Under the pieces are notes generated by a model. The model saw only the letters and a list, made by a program, of their open reading frames with translations, ran no database searches and was not told where the DNA came from. Shown here in pieces: positions 18,904 to 27,001 of a DNA stretch of 64,000 bases. This DNA comes from a bacterium (GTDB taxonomy: Bacteria; Electryoneota; RPQS01), in contig JAHDVH010000003.1 of the NCBI GenBank assembly GCA_023382385.1, positions 362,929 to 426,928 on the forward strand, written 5' to 3'. Made by a program: the position numbers and the translations under genes. Within the stretch, counting starts at the first letter, position 1. Each line of letters begins with the position of its first letter.

Positions 18904-18944
18904 TGTGCGCTCACTTCACAAGTGATGTGAATACGGTGCGCACC
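18904..18944. promoter_or_regulatory. Possible activator binding sites upstream of the sigma-54 promoter
   Basis: Contains TGTGCGC at 18904-18910, the hairpin TCACTT-CAC-AAGTGA, and the palindrome GGTGCGCACC at 18935-18944, 50-110 bases upstream of the -24 box. A similar TGCGCAC...GTGCGCA arrangement occurs at 23673-23697 upstream of the operon that encodes the sigma-54 activator. Confidence 0.4.
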
Positions 18945-18948
18945 CCCT

Positions 18949-19701
18949 TTACAGGTGAATTTGGAGCCGTGCGCCGAATTCAGTCGGGACGATTTCGTAT
19001 GCTTTAACTGGTATTCGCAGAAAAGCAAGGTCAATCTGGGAGACTATATAAAGGGCTCCTGCAGCTAAGCCATAGGTCCACATTCGGCGGTGATGCGAGT
19101 CATAGGTTTCATACAAGCGCTCGACCGACGCGGAATCGGCTGCCAAGTAGTCCTTGCGAGCCGAGTTATTCTGGCTCAGCTCGCTGAGCCAAAGCGCCGT
19201 TACGCCTGCCTGTGCCGCAATGTAAATGAGTCCGCGAACGCTTCGGCCCTCTGCCAAGAAACCTGCACCCGGCAAGGCAAGATTCAGAAGCTGGGAGGAT
19301 GGTCTGGCTCCCTGCTGAATGGTAAACTCTCGAATCGCCGCCGTCGGCACATCCATTGTTCTGGTGGACATCCATTCCCGCTTGACGTCGTCAAACACGG
19401 TGCGAAACTTCGGACTGACCTGAATTGGGTCCAGCACCAGTGCGGAGTCGAGTTCGAGCGCTCTGGCGAAATGTGCGCGGGCCTCACTTTCCCGTTCCAG
19501 CATGATCAGTGAATAGCCCCCAAGCAGTTCGAGAGCAACTCTGTCTGTTGTAGGCAAATCTCCCTGTCGGTCGGCGCGCAACACGAGCAACTCGACTTGC
19601 TCATATTCGCCAAGACGAAAGAGCGAGTCGGCTTGCAAGCGGAGATTGTCTTGGGCGAACAGGCAGGAAACCAGAGAGAGTAGTGCGATGAGAAGTTTCA
19701 G
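18949..19701 (-). CDS. Exported TPR-type protein with C-terminal membrane segments, probable CTG start
   Basis: 250 residues if started at CTG 19701. From there KLLIALLSLVSCLFAQDN forms a signal peptide (LVSC could also be a lipobox), and GGAGG lies 6 bases upstream. The first ATG/GTG/TTG in frame (TTG 19638) would remove the signal. CTG overlaps the kinase stop as CTGA, mirroring the ATGA junctions of the upstream genes. Residues ~20-90 look like TPR helices (EYEQVELLVLRAD, SEARAHFARALELD); from ~130, LLNLALPGAGFLAEGRSVRGLIYI resembles DUF5683-type membrane domains. Last gene of the four-gene cassette; function unknown. Confidence 0.65.
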   Translation of the reverse strand: MKLLIALLSLVSCLFAQDNLRLQADSLFRLGEYEQVELLVLRADRQGDLPTTDRVALELLGGYSLIMLERESEARAHFARALELDSALVLDPIQVSPKFRTVFDDVKREWMSTRTMDVPTAAIREFTIQQGARPSSQLLNLALPGAGFLAEGRSVRGLIYIAAQAGVTALWLSELSQNNSARKDYLAADSASVERLYETYDSHHRRMWTYGLAAGALYIVSQIDLAFLRIPVKAYEIVPTEFGARLQIHL

Positions 19702-21374
19702 TTGCCGCCTCCAGATTGTCGAACAGCAAGTTCTGAGGTTTGCAGGTTTGCGCGAATCGAAAGTGTTTCTCCTGCAGCGGCCTGCCAGTCAGTTTCGATG
19801 GCAGGGAGGCTTGGATGGGTGATGCGCAAATTGTGATCGCCCGGCAGCACAACGGGCATTCGATGCAACGGTGTCGTGCCAATCCGCTCTCCGTCAACAT
19901 ACACATCGCCCCACGGTTCGACCGATACGTCGAGATGCTGCACATAGTGATCGAGACTTACCGTCGTCCGAGTGTCCTGTCGTAAATCGATGGAGACTTG
20001 AATCGGAGGATACGCCGGATTGCGCAACAGCACCACGTGTCGACCCTCCGGCAGTTTAACGGGTGCCCCCAGTGGCGTGATGCCGAACTCCACTCCCTCC
20101 AATGACACACGTGCCCACGGAGTCGAGTCCAGAAACAGATTAAAGCTGTCTGTCGCAGCCGGTGCGTTAACGCGAGTCTGCATAGTCCGGTCGGAAGGGT
20201 CTGTCAAGCGTGCAGGAGTATCCTGTTTTGGTGGAGGTGGGAAAGATTGGGGAACACTGTCTCCGGCCGCGCGTCGCGCATCAGACACTTGCGAATTGGG
20301 CGACGCGGTTCCGGCAAGAGTCGATGCGGTGTCGCGGCGCGAGGATTCTGCTCCGTGCGCACTATCAATGGCAGAAGTAATGCTTTGGGCCCCAACAGAG
20401 TCTTGCGCGAGGCTCTGGGAATCAATCTGCGTCAGGTGGGTGTTGTTGCTTTCCACGACTTTGCGGGTAGGCCATAAGACGTAAGACAGCACTCCCAGAA
20501 TAATCGCAAGAAACAACGCAAGTGGGATAGTCCGCGAATGTGCCCTTTTGGTAACTCTCGCATCATGAGTATGACCGTTGAGGGAGTCGCGGGCTGCCTG
20601 CGCGGAGGCAGGTCGTTGCTCTGCCTCCTTTGAAAGACAAGTCTTGATTAACTTCTCAAGAGACTCGTCAAGCTCTGCCGCCTCAAGGCGACTCCAATCC
20701 GGCTCTTCTTCGCGGACGCGGCGCAACGATTCAAGCAGCGCGCCGGCATCAAAAGGATTCTCTCCGGTCGCGGCTTCGAAGAGCACGACGCCCACCGCAA
20801 ACAAATCTGAAAGCTCACTTGGTCCTTTGCCCCGCGCAACTTCGGGAGCAAGATAGGCGGGTGTTCCCACAATCGCCGTATGATAAGTCAACTTGGGAAC
20901 ATCGGCAAGCAGCGCTAAACTGAAATCCGTCAGCTTGAACTCGCCGCTCGAACTGCACAGAATGTTTTCCGGCTTGATGTCGCGATGCAAAATCCCGGAG
21001 GAGTGAAGTGCGCTCAAACCGGAACAAAGTGCCTCCGCAAGCCTGCGGACTTCTGACGGGGAGAGCTTCTTCTCTCGTGTCAGACGACTGCGCAGAGACT
21101 CGCCATCCACCCACTCGTGCACCATGTATGGACCCTCGGAAGGATCCTCGCCGACTTCGTAGATCTTGACCAGCTGCGGGTGATTCAATCGCGCAGCCGC
21201 TCTTGCTTCGCGTTCAAAGCGAGCGAGCAGTTCGGGATCTCCGGCCAAATGCGGATGGAGAATCTTCAGGAATACGTCACGATCCAGACGGGCGTCATGC
21301 GCGCGGTATGCCGCCGAAATGTCTCCTCTGGAAAGTAACTTGCGGTCGGTGAGTCGCTCCCTCAGCGCTCTCAT
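19698..21374 (-). CDS. Ser/Thr protein kinase with two PEGA domains, atypical active site
   Basis: 558 residues; the ATG at 21374 overlaps the activator gene stop as ATGA (a GTG at 21395 is less likely). Kinase domain ~1-265: VFLKIL lysine, HRDIKPEN catalytic loop, and APE, but DFG reads DFS and the glycine loop (SRGDISAAYRA) is poor, so activity may be weak or altered. A membrane segment (IPLALFLAIILGVLSYVLW) follows at ~300, then a Ser/Thr-rich linker and two PEGA domains (~420-555), normally outside the membrane. Probably a membrane signal receptor acting with the neighbouring sigma-54 activator and lipoprotein; the phosphorylation target is unknown. Confidence 0.85.
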   Translation of the reverse strand: MRALRERLTDRKLLSRGDISAAYRAHDARLDRDVFLKILHPHLAGDPELLARFEREARAAARLNHPQLVKIYEVGEDPSEGPYMVHEWVDGESLRSRLTREKKLSPSEVRRLAEALCSGLSALHSSGILHRDIKPENILCSSSGEFKLTDFSLALLADVPKLTYHTAIVGTPAYLAPEVARGKGPSELSDLFAVGVVLFEAATGENPFDAGALLESLRRVREEEPDWSRLEAAELDESLEKLIKTCLSKEAEQRPASAQAARDSLNGHTHDARVTKRAHSRTIPLALFLAIILGVLSYVLWPTRKVVESNNTHLTQIDSQSLAQDSVGAQSITSAIDSAHGAESSRRDTASTLAGTASPNSQVSDARRAAGDSVPQSFPPPPKQDTPARLTDPSDRTMQTRVNAPAATDSFNLFLDSTPWARVSLEGVEFGITPLGAPVKLPEGRHVVLLRNPAYPPIQVSIDLRQDTRTTVSLDHYVQHLDVSVEPWGDVYVDGERIGTTPLHRMPVVLPGDHNLRITHPSLPAIETDWQAAAGETLSIRANLQTSELAVRQSGGGN

Positions 21375-22819
21375 TGCGAGTCTTGTTCCCCCCACTCTTT
21401 GAGCTTATAGTGAAGGTAGCGGCGGGAGATCCCGAGTAACTGAGCGGCACGCGACCGGTTTCCGCCGCAGAGCGACAGCACTTGAAGGATGTGAACCTTC
21501 TCCGCCGCTTTCCAGCTCCAGTCCTCCCCTGCGGACGACGCGCTGGCGATTGCCTGATGGGAAATGTCCTCCGCTTCAATGCGGTCGCTGCGTGTAATTA
21601 CTGCCGCTCGGACAATCGTGTTTTCGAGTTCGCGCACGTTCCCGGGCCACGTGTAAGACTGCAGGCGCCGCAGCGCCTCGGGTGAGATTCCTGTGACGTG
21701 ATTGCCGAGTTTGCGCAGGAAGTGGTGAACAAGGAAGGGAATATCCGAAAGCCGGTCGCGCAATGGAGGGACCGATATCGGAAGGATATACAACCGATAG
21801 TAGAGATCCTCGCGGAAGTTGCCGGACTGAATCTCTGCCTGAAGATTCTTATTGGTCGCCGTCAGAATACGAACGTTGGCCTTGCGCACCTCCGTATCCC
21901 CCACCCGCCTGTATTCGGACTCTTGCAGAAAACGAAGCAACTTGGCCTGCAGCGGGGCCGGGATATCCGCAACTTCATCGAGAAAGAGTGTTCCGCCTTC
22001 CGCCGCTTCGACCAATCCTTCCTTATCCGCAACCGCTCCCGTAAAAGAACCGCGTTTGTGGCCGAAGAGTTCGCTCTCAAACAATTCGGCGGAGACGTTT
22101 CCGCAATACAGCGCCAGAAAGGGCTTTCCCGAACGCTGGGACGTGCGATGAATTTCGCGCGCAACCAGCTCCTTGCCTGTCCCTGATTCACCGGTGATAA
22201 TGACGGGCAAGTCACTGGCGGCAACGCGGTCAATCAGGCTATACAACTCGCGGATTGCCGGACTGTCGCCAACTATCAGATTCTTGCTGCCGCGTGACTT
22301 CAGTGCGGCGATTTCGTTTTGGACGTGTTCAAAACGACGGGCGTTTTCAATCGCGAGTGTGGCAAAGGCCGCGAGCGTGGAGAGCGGGGCCAGATTCTCT
22401 TTGCGAAAGAGGTCGCGGTCCGAGCGGCTGTCCAGATAGAGGGCGCCTTCGATGGCATGCCGGCCCGAGAGCGGGAGAATGACTGCAGACTGAATGTGTT
22501 GGAGAATGATTGAAGACTTGCCGGAGAATCGCGGGTCTTCCACCGCGCTCTCTGTCAGTATCGGCTTGTTGCTCGAGATGACTTCCCGGACCAACGATTG
22601 CGAAACGTCTTCTACGCTGCGAATGTCGCCGCGTCTGGAAAACGAAGCGGCTAACTGAAGCTGGGTGCCCGTCGACAGAATAACCACCGCAGTTTCCGCG
22701 TGCATGGCCTGCGCCGCCGTCTCGAGAATCGCAGAAAATACCTCCTCCAGCGGCCGCAGCTCAAGGAGCTTCTGGCCTGCAGCGAGGACTTGCTCAGCGG
22801 TTAGAAGACCGGTGCTCAT
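21371..22819 (-). CDS. GAF-domain sigma-54-dependent transcription activator
   Basis: 482 residues. GAF sensor domain ~10-165; AAA+ sigma-54 interaction domain ~190-415 with Walker A GESGTGKE, the sigma-54 contact loop as GSFTGA (GAFTGA is usual), Walker B GGTLFLDEV and the R-finger region; Fis-type HTH at the end (GNRSRAAQLLGISRRYLHYKL). It has no receiver domain, so the input is a GAF ligand or the partner kinase downstream. ATGA overlaps at both ends place it inside a coupled operon. The candidate sigma-54 promoter at 18836 is a likely target. Confidence 0.93.
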   Translation of the reverse strand: MSTGLLTAEQVLAAGQKLLELRPLEEVFSAILETAAQAMHAETAVVILSTGTQLQLAASFSRRGDIRSVEDVSQSLVREVISSNKPILTESAVEDPRFSGKSSIILQHIQSAVILPLSGRHAIEGALYLDSRSDRDLFRKENLAPLSTLAAFATLAIENARRFEHVQNEIAALKSRGSKNLIVGDSPAIRELYSLIDRVAASDLPVIITGESGTGKELVAREIHRTSQRSGKPFLALYCGNVSAELFESELFGHKRGSFTGAVADKEGLVEAAEGGTLFLDEVADIPAPLQAKLLRFLQESEYRRVGDTEVRKANVRILTATNKNLQAEIQSGNFREDLYYRLYILPISVPPLRDRLSDIPFLVHHFLRKLGNHVTGISPEALRRLQSYTWPGNVRELENTIVRAAVITRSDRIEAEDISHQAIASASSAGEDWSWKAAEKVHILQVLSLCGGNRSRAAQLLGISRRYLHYKLKEWGEQDSQ

Positions 22820-23574
22820 GGTGCTGATGCCTCAACAAGAAAGTAGCCCTCACGTGAGCGCGTCGAATTGTTGAAGTCGTCGTAAACAAAAAGCGTCCAG
22901 TAGTAGTCGTCGTCTTCCAGCGAATCCGGAACCTGCACAGATGTGTTCGAGGATGGCAGCGTATCCGACACCCAGACACGCACAACGATCGAGAATTCAA
23001 GGATGCGATCCACTGCCGCCTGATAGCGGAACGGATAGAATGCACTGAACGGCTGCCAAACCAACTCGGGGAAAGGGCCGGCAACCTGATTGGAATCGGG
23101 TGACTCTACAACTGGCGTTTCCTGCAACACTCGGAACAGAAAGGTGGGACCCACCGCGTGGCTATCCTCAGGAGTATAGACCACAAAAGTAAACGGCTGA
23201 CCTACGACTGATTCGAGACGGTTATCAGAAAAATAAGACGAAGAAAAGGAGGCGGCCCAGCGCGCGTCATTCGTCAGCGACATTCGGACCGGCGCTCGAG
23301 TCTTGTATCGCACCTTCACCGAGTCAATCTCAATTACTGAGTCCGGCCACAGCTCCGTTAACACCGAATACGAGTCTGTAGTCGGAAACAACCGAGCAGT
23401 GTGCACGCTGCGCACACGAGTCTGAAATGTCGGCACAGGCAGCTCTTCCGGCGGAATTACGGGCGGTCGATAGTTTTCGGAAGCAGGATCGAGCGGGTTG
23501 TCGTGCGGGGCCGAGCAGGCCAACAGCAGTCCAAAGCAGGATATAAGTAAATATATTTTATAATTTTGAATCAT
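22816..23574 (-). CDS. Lipoprotein of unknown function, first gene of the kinase/activator operon
   Basis: 252 residues from the ATG at 23574, chosen because it begins a lipoprotein signal (YKIYLLISCFGLLLAC); the longer frame to 23679 adds non-signal residues. After the lipobox comes SAPHDNPLDPASENYRPP, a style frequent in FCB-group lipoproteins. The rest is predicted beta-rich, possibly fibronectin/Ig-like, with acidic segments. No clear Shine-Dalgarno site. It is coupled by ATGA to the sigma-54 activator, suggesting a cell-envelope sensor or substrate for that system. Confidence 0.75.
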   Translation of the reverse strand: MIQNYKIYLLISCFGLLLACSAPHDNPLDPASENYRPPVIPPEELPVPTFQTRVRSVHTARLFPTTDSYSVLTELWPDSVIEIDSVKVRYKTRAPVRMSLTNDARWAASFSSSYFSDNRLESVVGQPFTFVVYTPEDSHAVGPTFLFRVLQETPVVESPDSNQVAGPFPELVWQPFSAFYPFRYQAAVDRILEFSIVVRVWVSDTLPSSNTSVQVPDSLEDDDYYWTLFVYDDFNNSTRSREGYFLVEASAP

Positions 23575-23672
23575 AATCGATCGTTGCTGAGGTTGCTCTG
23601 GTAAGCTCAACCGGTGATGTTCTTCCTTTTGGAGCTTAGACACGGTAGTTCGCAGGAAGGTTGAATCGACCA

Positions 23673-23697
23673 TGCGCACATGTGCACTTGGTGCGCA
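23673..23697. promoter_or_regulatory. Inverted repeat TGCGCAC...GTGCGCA upstream of the kinase cassette
   Basis: Perfect 7-bp arms 11 bases apart enclosing ATGTGCAC. It lies ~100 bases before the lipoprotein start and shares GGTGCGCA with the site at 18935. It could be an autoregulatory site for the activator. Confidence 0.4.
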
Positions 23698-24043
23698 TTT
23701 CCCTCATAATATAGCCAATTCTTACAAAACATGCGCCGCTTTGCTGCTTGCCTGAAGCAGGCCCCGATTCTCATACTGCAAATGAGTTCTATCAGGCAAA
23801 TTCCTGAGCTATCGAGAAGATGAATGACAAGCAAGATATTCACAAAACGACACAATTGCTCCTTACAACAAACAATCTCCATTTCTTGTGACAAAGTCGC
23901 TTTAGGAACGAATTCCACAACGCTCAAATCAGACCAAGGAGGGCCAATTCTAAACTTCTGCTATGTTCAAATTGCGCTTTCGCAGGCGCTTGATTTTCCT
24001 TGCTTGCCGAACACTCCATCACGCGCAAGCGATTCGCGGAAGT

Positions 24044-24072
24044 TTGCAGACTCTCTTTTGCATGTGTATATT
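24044..24072 (+). promoter_or_regulatory. Promoter TTGCAG-N17-TATATT for the oxidoreductase operon
   Basis: -35 at 24044-24049 and -10 at 24067-24072, about 90 bases before the ATG at 24160. Confidence 0.5.
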
Positions 24073-24159
24073 AATAGATATCAATCATTGCTGGAAACCG
24101 CGCGACGGGCAAGTAGAAATGTTTTGAGTCCGTCGAGCGCAGCATAGACCGGAGGCTGC

Positions 24160-24399
24160 ATGTCTGAACCAACAACTCCCAGTGTGGAGATCGCTCCTCA
24201 TCTGTGCAAAGCCTGTTTGCGCTGTATCGAGGTTTGCAAACCGGGCGTCATCGAGACGAATCTCGAACGCGCGTTTAATGAGTTAGGTTATCAGTGGGTA
24301 GAGTATAAGGGAGACGGCTGCACGGGCTGCGGCGCATGCTTCTACGCATGCCCCGAGCCGGGCGCGATCATTGTATTCAAGAAAGGCAGTGCGGCCTGA
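24160..24399 (+). CDS. 2-oxoacid:ferredoxin oxidoreductase delta (ferredoxin) subunit
   Basis: 79 residues with two 4Fe-4S signatures, CKACLRCIEVCKP and CTGCGACFYACPEP. It carries electrons from the catalytic subunits to ferredoxin. GGAGG precedes the ATG. It is 15 bases ahead of the alpha subunit and belongs to the same operon. Type: VorD/KorD-like. Confidence 0.92.
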   Translation: MSEPTTPSVEIAPHLCKACLRCIEVCKPGVIETNLERAFNELGYQWVEYKGDGCTGCGACFYACPEPGAIIVFKKGSAA

Positions 24400-24414
24400 G
24401 CCAAAGGAAAGAGT

Positions 24415-25458
24415 ATGGAATTAATCAAAGCAAACGAAGCGGTTGTCAAGGCCGCGATTCTGGCAGGATGCACGCAGTACTACGGTTATCCGATTACTCC
24501 TGCATCAGAAGTGGCGATGGCCGCTGCCAAATATCTGCCTAAGATCGGTGGAACGTTTTTGCAGGCAGAGTCGGAAGTCGCCGCAATTAATATGGTATAT
24601 GGAGCGGCTGGTGCCGGCGCTCGGGTCATGACGGCATCATCCGGCCCGGGTATTTCGCTAAAGCAAGAAGGCATCTCCTATATCGCTGCGGCGGAGTTAC
24701 CTTGTGTGATCGTGGACGTCATGCGCGCCGGACCGGGTTTAGGAAATATCTGGCCGGAGCAAGGTGACTACATGCAGGTCGTTCACGGAGGCGGACATGG
24801 CAACTACAAGACGCTGGTGTTCCTGCCGAACTGCGCTCAGGAAATGGCGGATCTTACGATTCTGGCTTTCGAACTTGCCGACAAATATCGGATTCCCGCC
24901 TACATCCTGACCGATGCTTACATCGGGCAGATGATGGAGCCCGTTGAGTTCCCGACGAAGACAGTGCATCCGCCGCGCAAAGACTGGGCGCTCTATGCCG
25001 ACCATGAGTCCAAGGAGCACCTAATCTCTTCAATTCACATGAGCACCGAAGACCTTGAAAAGCATAACCTGCATTTGCAGGCGAAGTATGCCGAAATCGA
25101 GGCCAATGAAGTCCGCTATCAGGAAATCGAAGTGGACGATGCCGAGTTGGTCATGATTGGCTACGGGTTCATTTCGAGACTCCTGCAATCCGTGCTCGAA
25201 ACGCTGCGCGAAGAAGGACACAAGGTCGGATTGCTCAGGCCAATAACCGCGTTCCCTTTCCCCTCCGTCCGTATTGAAGAGCTTGCGGACCGAGGAAAGG
25301 CTTTTCTCAATGTTGAATTGTCCAACGGGCAGATGCTCCGCGATGTGCAACTGGCAGTGGGCAGAAAGACGCCGGTTCATTTCTATAACCGTATGGGCGG
25401 AATGGTTCCGTCAGTCGAAGAGCTGACGAACGTTGCGCGCCGATACTTGACGAAGTAG
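24415..25458 (+). CDS. vorB: 2-oxoacid:ferredoxin oxidoreductase alpha subunit (VorB-type)
   Basis: 347 residues. Strong resemblance to VorB, the pyrimidine-binding subunit of 3-methyl-2-oxobutanoate (branched-chain) ferredoxin oxidoreductase: [11 protein letters not shown], the [16 protein letters not shown] motif and [14 protein letters not shown]. It couples oxidative decarboxylation of a 2-oxoacid to CoA with ferredoxin reduction; the exact substrate (2-oxoisovalerate or 2-oxoglutarate) cannot be fixed from sequence alone. The order ferredoxin, alpha, beta-gamma fits these operons. Confidence 0.9.
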   Translation: MELIKANEAVVKAAILAGCTQYYGYPITPASEVAMAAAKYLPKIGGTFLQAESEVAAINMVYGAAGAGARVMTASSGPGISLKQEGISYIAAAELPCVIVDVMRAGPGLGNIWPEQGDYMQVVHGGGHGNYKTLVFLPNCAQEMADLTILAFELADKYRIPAYILTDAYIGQMMEPVEFPTKTVHPPRKDWALYADHESKEHLISSIHMSTEDLEKHNLHLQAKYAEIEANEVRYQEIEVDDAELVMIGYGFISRLLQSVLETLREEGHKVGLLRPITAFPFPSVRIEELADRGKAFLNVELSNGQMLRDVQLAVGRKTPVHFYNRMGGMVPSVEELTNVARRYLTK

Positions 25459-25468
25459 GAGGATAGCG

Positions 25469-26926
25469 ATGTCGCAACAAGTTCTGGAAAAACCCCATTC
25501 CTTCTACGATAAGTTTGAGCGCAAGGGAGGACCGCAGAAGACCACGCACTACTGTCCGGGCTGCGGTCACGGCAATGTGCACAAACTGATTGCCGAAACC
25601 ATTGATGAAATGGGACTCGCGGACAACACGGTATTCGTGTCTCCCGTAGGCTGCTCAGTCTTTGCATATTACTACTTTGATGTCGGCAACATTCAGGCCG
25701 CACATGGCCGGGCTCCTGCGGTCGGCACCGGAGTCAAGCGTACGCGCCACAATTCCATCGTCATCTCGTATCAGGGTGACGGTGACCTCGCTTCCATCGG
25801 CACCGCTGAGATTATTCATGCGGCAAATCGCGGCGAGCAGATGACTGTGTTCTTCATCAACAACGGCATCTACGGAATGACCGGCGGTCAAATGGCTGCG
25901 ACCAGTCTGTTGGGTCAGAAGACCGCAACGACACCGTATGGCAGAACAGTGGAAAATGAGGGCTACCCAATCCACATGGCCGAAGTCATTGCCACGCTCG
26001 AAGCGCCCGTGTTCGTGGCCCGCACGCATCTCGCCGACTTGAAAGGCATCATGAACACGCGCAAGTGCGTCCGCAAGGCGGTTGAAGCACAGGTTAAGGG
26101 GAAAGGATTCACGTTTGTCGAGATTCTCTCTCCCTGCCCGACCGGCTGGAAGATGGACACGCAGACGGCATGCGAGTATATCCTGTCGCAAATGCTGCCG
26201 GTGTTCCCTGACAAGGTCTTCAAGGATGTCATCGCCGAACGCGAAAGTTATTTCAGAGAGAACATCGAGCTTACGGATGAACAAATCCTCGAGACGCTGG
26301 AACTCGGGCAACTTGGCGAGCCGTTTCCCTATGTCAAGGATTTTGTCGAGAATTTCCCGACTACGAAGTTCAAGTTCGCGGGTTTTGGCGGACAAGGCGT
26401 CTTGACAGCGGGCGCGATTCTGGCCGCCCTCGGCATGCAGGAACATCTTAAGGTTTCGTGGATTCCGTCTTATGGACCGGAAATGCGTGGCGGGACCGCG
26501 AATGCTTCTGTGGTCTTATCGACGAAACCGGTCGGCTCGCCGATGGTGGTGAAGCCGGATGTGCTGGCGGTCATGAATGACCCCTCAATGGACGCCTTTG
26601 AAGCTACGGTGCGACCCGGCGGGTTGATGATTGTGAACAACACAATCATTTCACGAAAGGCCAAACGCACCGACATCGATGTGCTCTATATGCCTTTGAC
26701 TGGTATCGCGGATGAACTGGGGCTGAAAGCCTCCGCAAACATGGTGCTGCTCGGCGCCTATCTCGAATACAGCAAGCTCTTGCCGGTTGAGCATCTCAAG
26801 CAGATTGTTCCCAAGGGACTGAAACGCAAACAGCTGGGCGAGCAGAACATTGTCGCCGTCGAAGCGGGCGCAAAGTGGATTCGCGACAACGTCAAGCGCA
26901 AAGTTGCGGAACCCGCGCTGGCATAG
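25469..26926 (+). CDS. Fused beta (TPP) and gamma subunits of 2-oxoacid:ferredoxin oxidoreductase
   Basis: 485 residues, about twice a single beta subunit. Residues ~1-265 are the TPP-binding beta subunit (HYCPGCGHGNVHKL, VGCSVFAYYY, TPP motif GDGDLASIG...NNGIYGMTGGQ). Residues ~310-480 are the gamma subunit (FAGFGGQGVLTAGAILA, SYGPEMRGGTANASVV). A ~45-residue linker joins them. No stop or frameshift separates the parts, so this is a true fusion, which fixes a 1:1 ratio. A good ribosome site (GAGGATAGCG) precedes the ATG. Confidence 0.92.
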   Translation: MSQQVLEKPHSFYDKFERKGGPQKTTHYCPGCGHGNVHKLIAETIDEMGLADNTVFVSPVGCSVFAYYYFDVGNIQAAHGRAPAVGTGVKRTRHNSIVISYQGDGDLASIGTAEIIHAANRGEQMTVFFINNGIYGMTGGQMAATSLLGQKTATTPYGRTVENEGYPIHMAEVIATLEAPVFVARTHLADLKGIMNTRKCVRKAVEAQVKGKGFTFVEILSPCPTGWKMDTQTACEYILSQMLPVFPDKVFKDVIAERESYFRENIELTDEQILETLELGQLGEPFPYVKDFVENFPTTKFKFAGFGGQGVLTAGAILAALGMQEHLKVSWIPSYGPEMRGGTANASVVLSTKPVGSPMVVKPDVLAVMNDPSMDAFEATVRPGGLMIVNNTIISRKAKRTDIDVLYMPLTGIADELGLKASANMVLLGAYLEYSKLLPVEHLKQIVPKGLKRKQLGEQNIVAVEAGAKWIRDNVKRKVAEPALA

Positions 26927-26949
26927 AGAGAATCATCGTCAGTTATGTA

Positions 26950-26977
26950 AAAGGGCTTGCCGTTCGGCAAGCCCTTT
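26950..26977. terminator. Bidirectional terminator between convergent genes
   Basis: A perfect 12-bp stem AAAGGGCTTGCC / GGCAAGCCCTTT with loop GTTC; T-runs occur on both sides. Serves the oxidoreductase operon and maeB. Confidence 0.9.
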
Positions 26978-27001
26978 CGATTGATACGTATCTCTATAGT
27001 G

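Larger units (their letters stand above)
23575..24159. other. Divergent 585-bp intergenic region
   Basis: Separates the leftward kinase cassette from the rightward oxidoreductase operon. It holds the inverted repeat at 23673-23697 and a promoter at 24044-24072. Nothing else is recognised. Confidence 0.55.

Noticed and set aside
23824-24147. 107-codon frame before the oxidoreductase operon
   Set aside because: Covers the promoter at 24044 and has low-complexity, non-protein-like composition.
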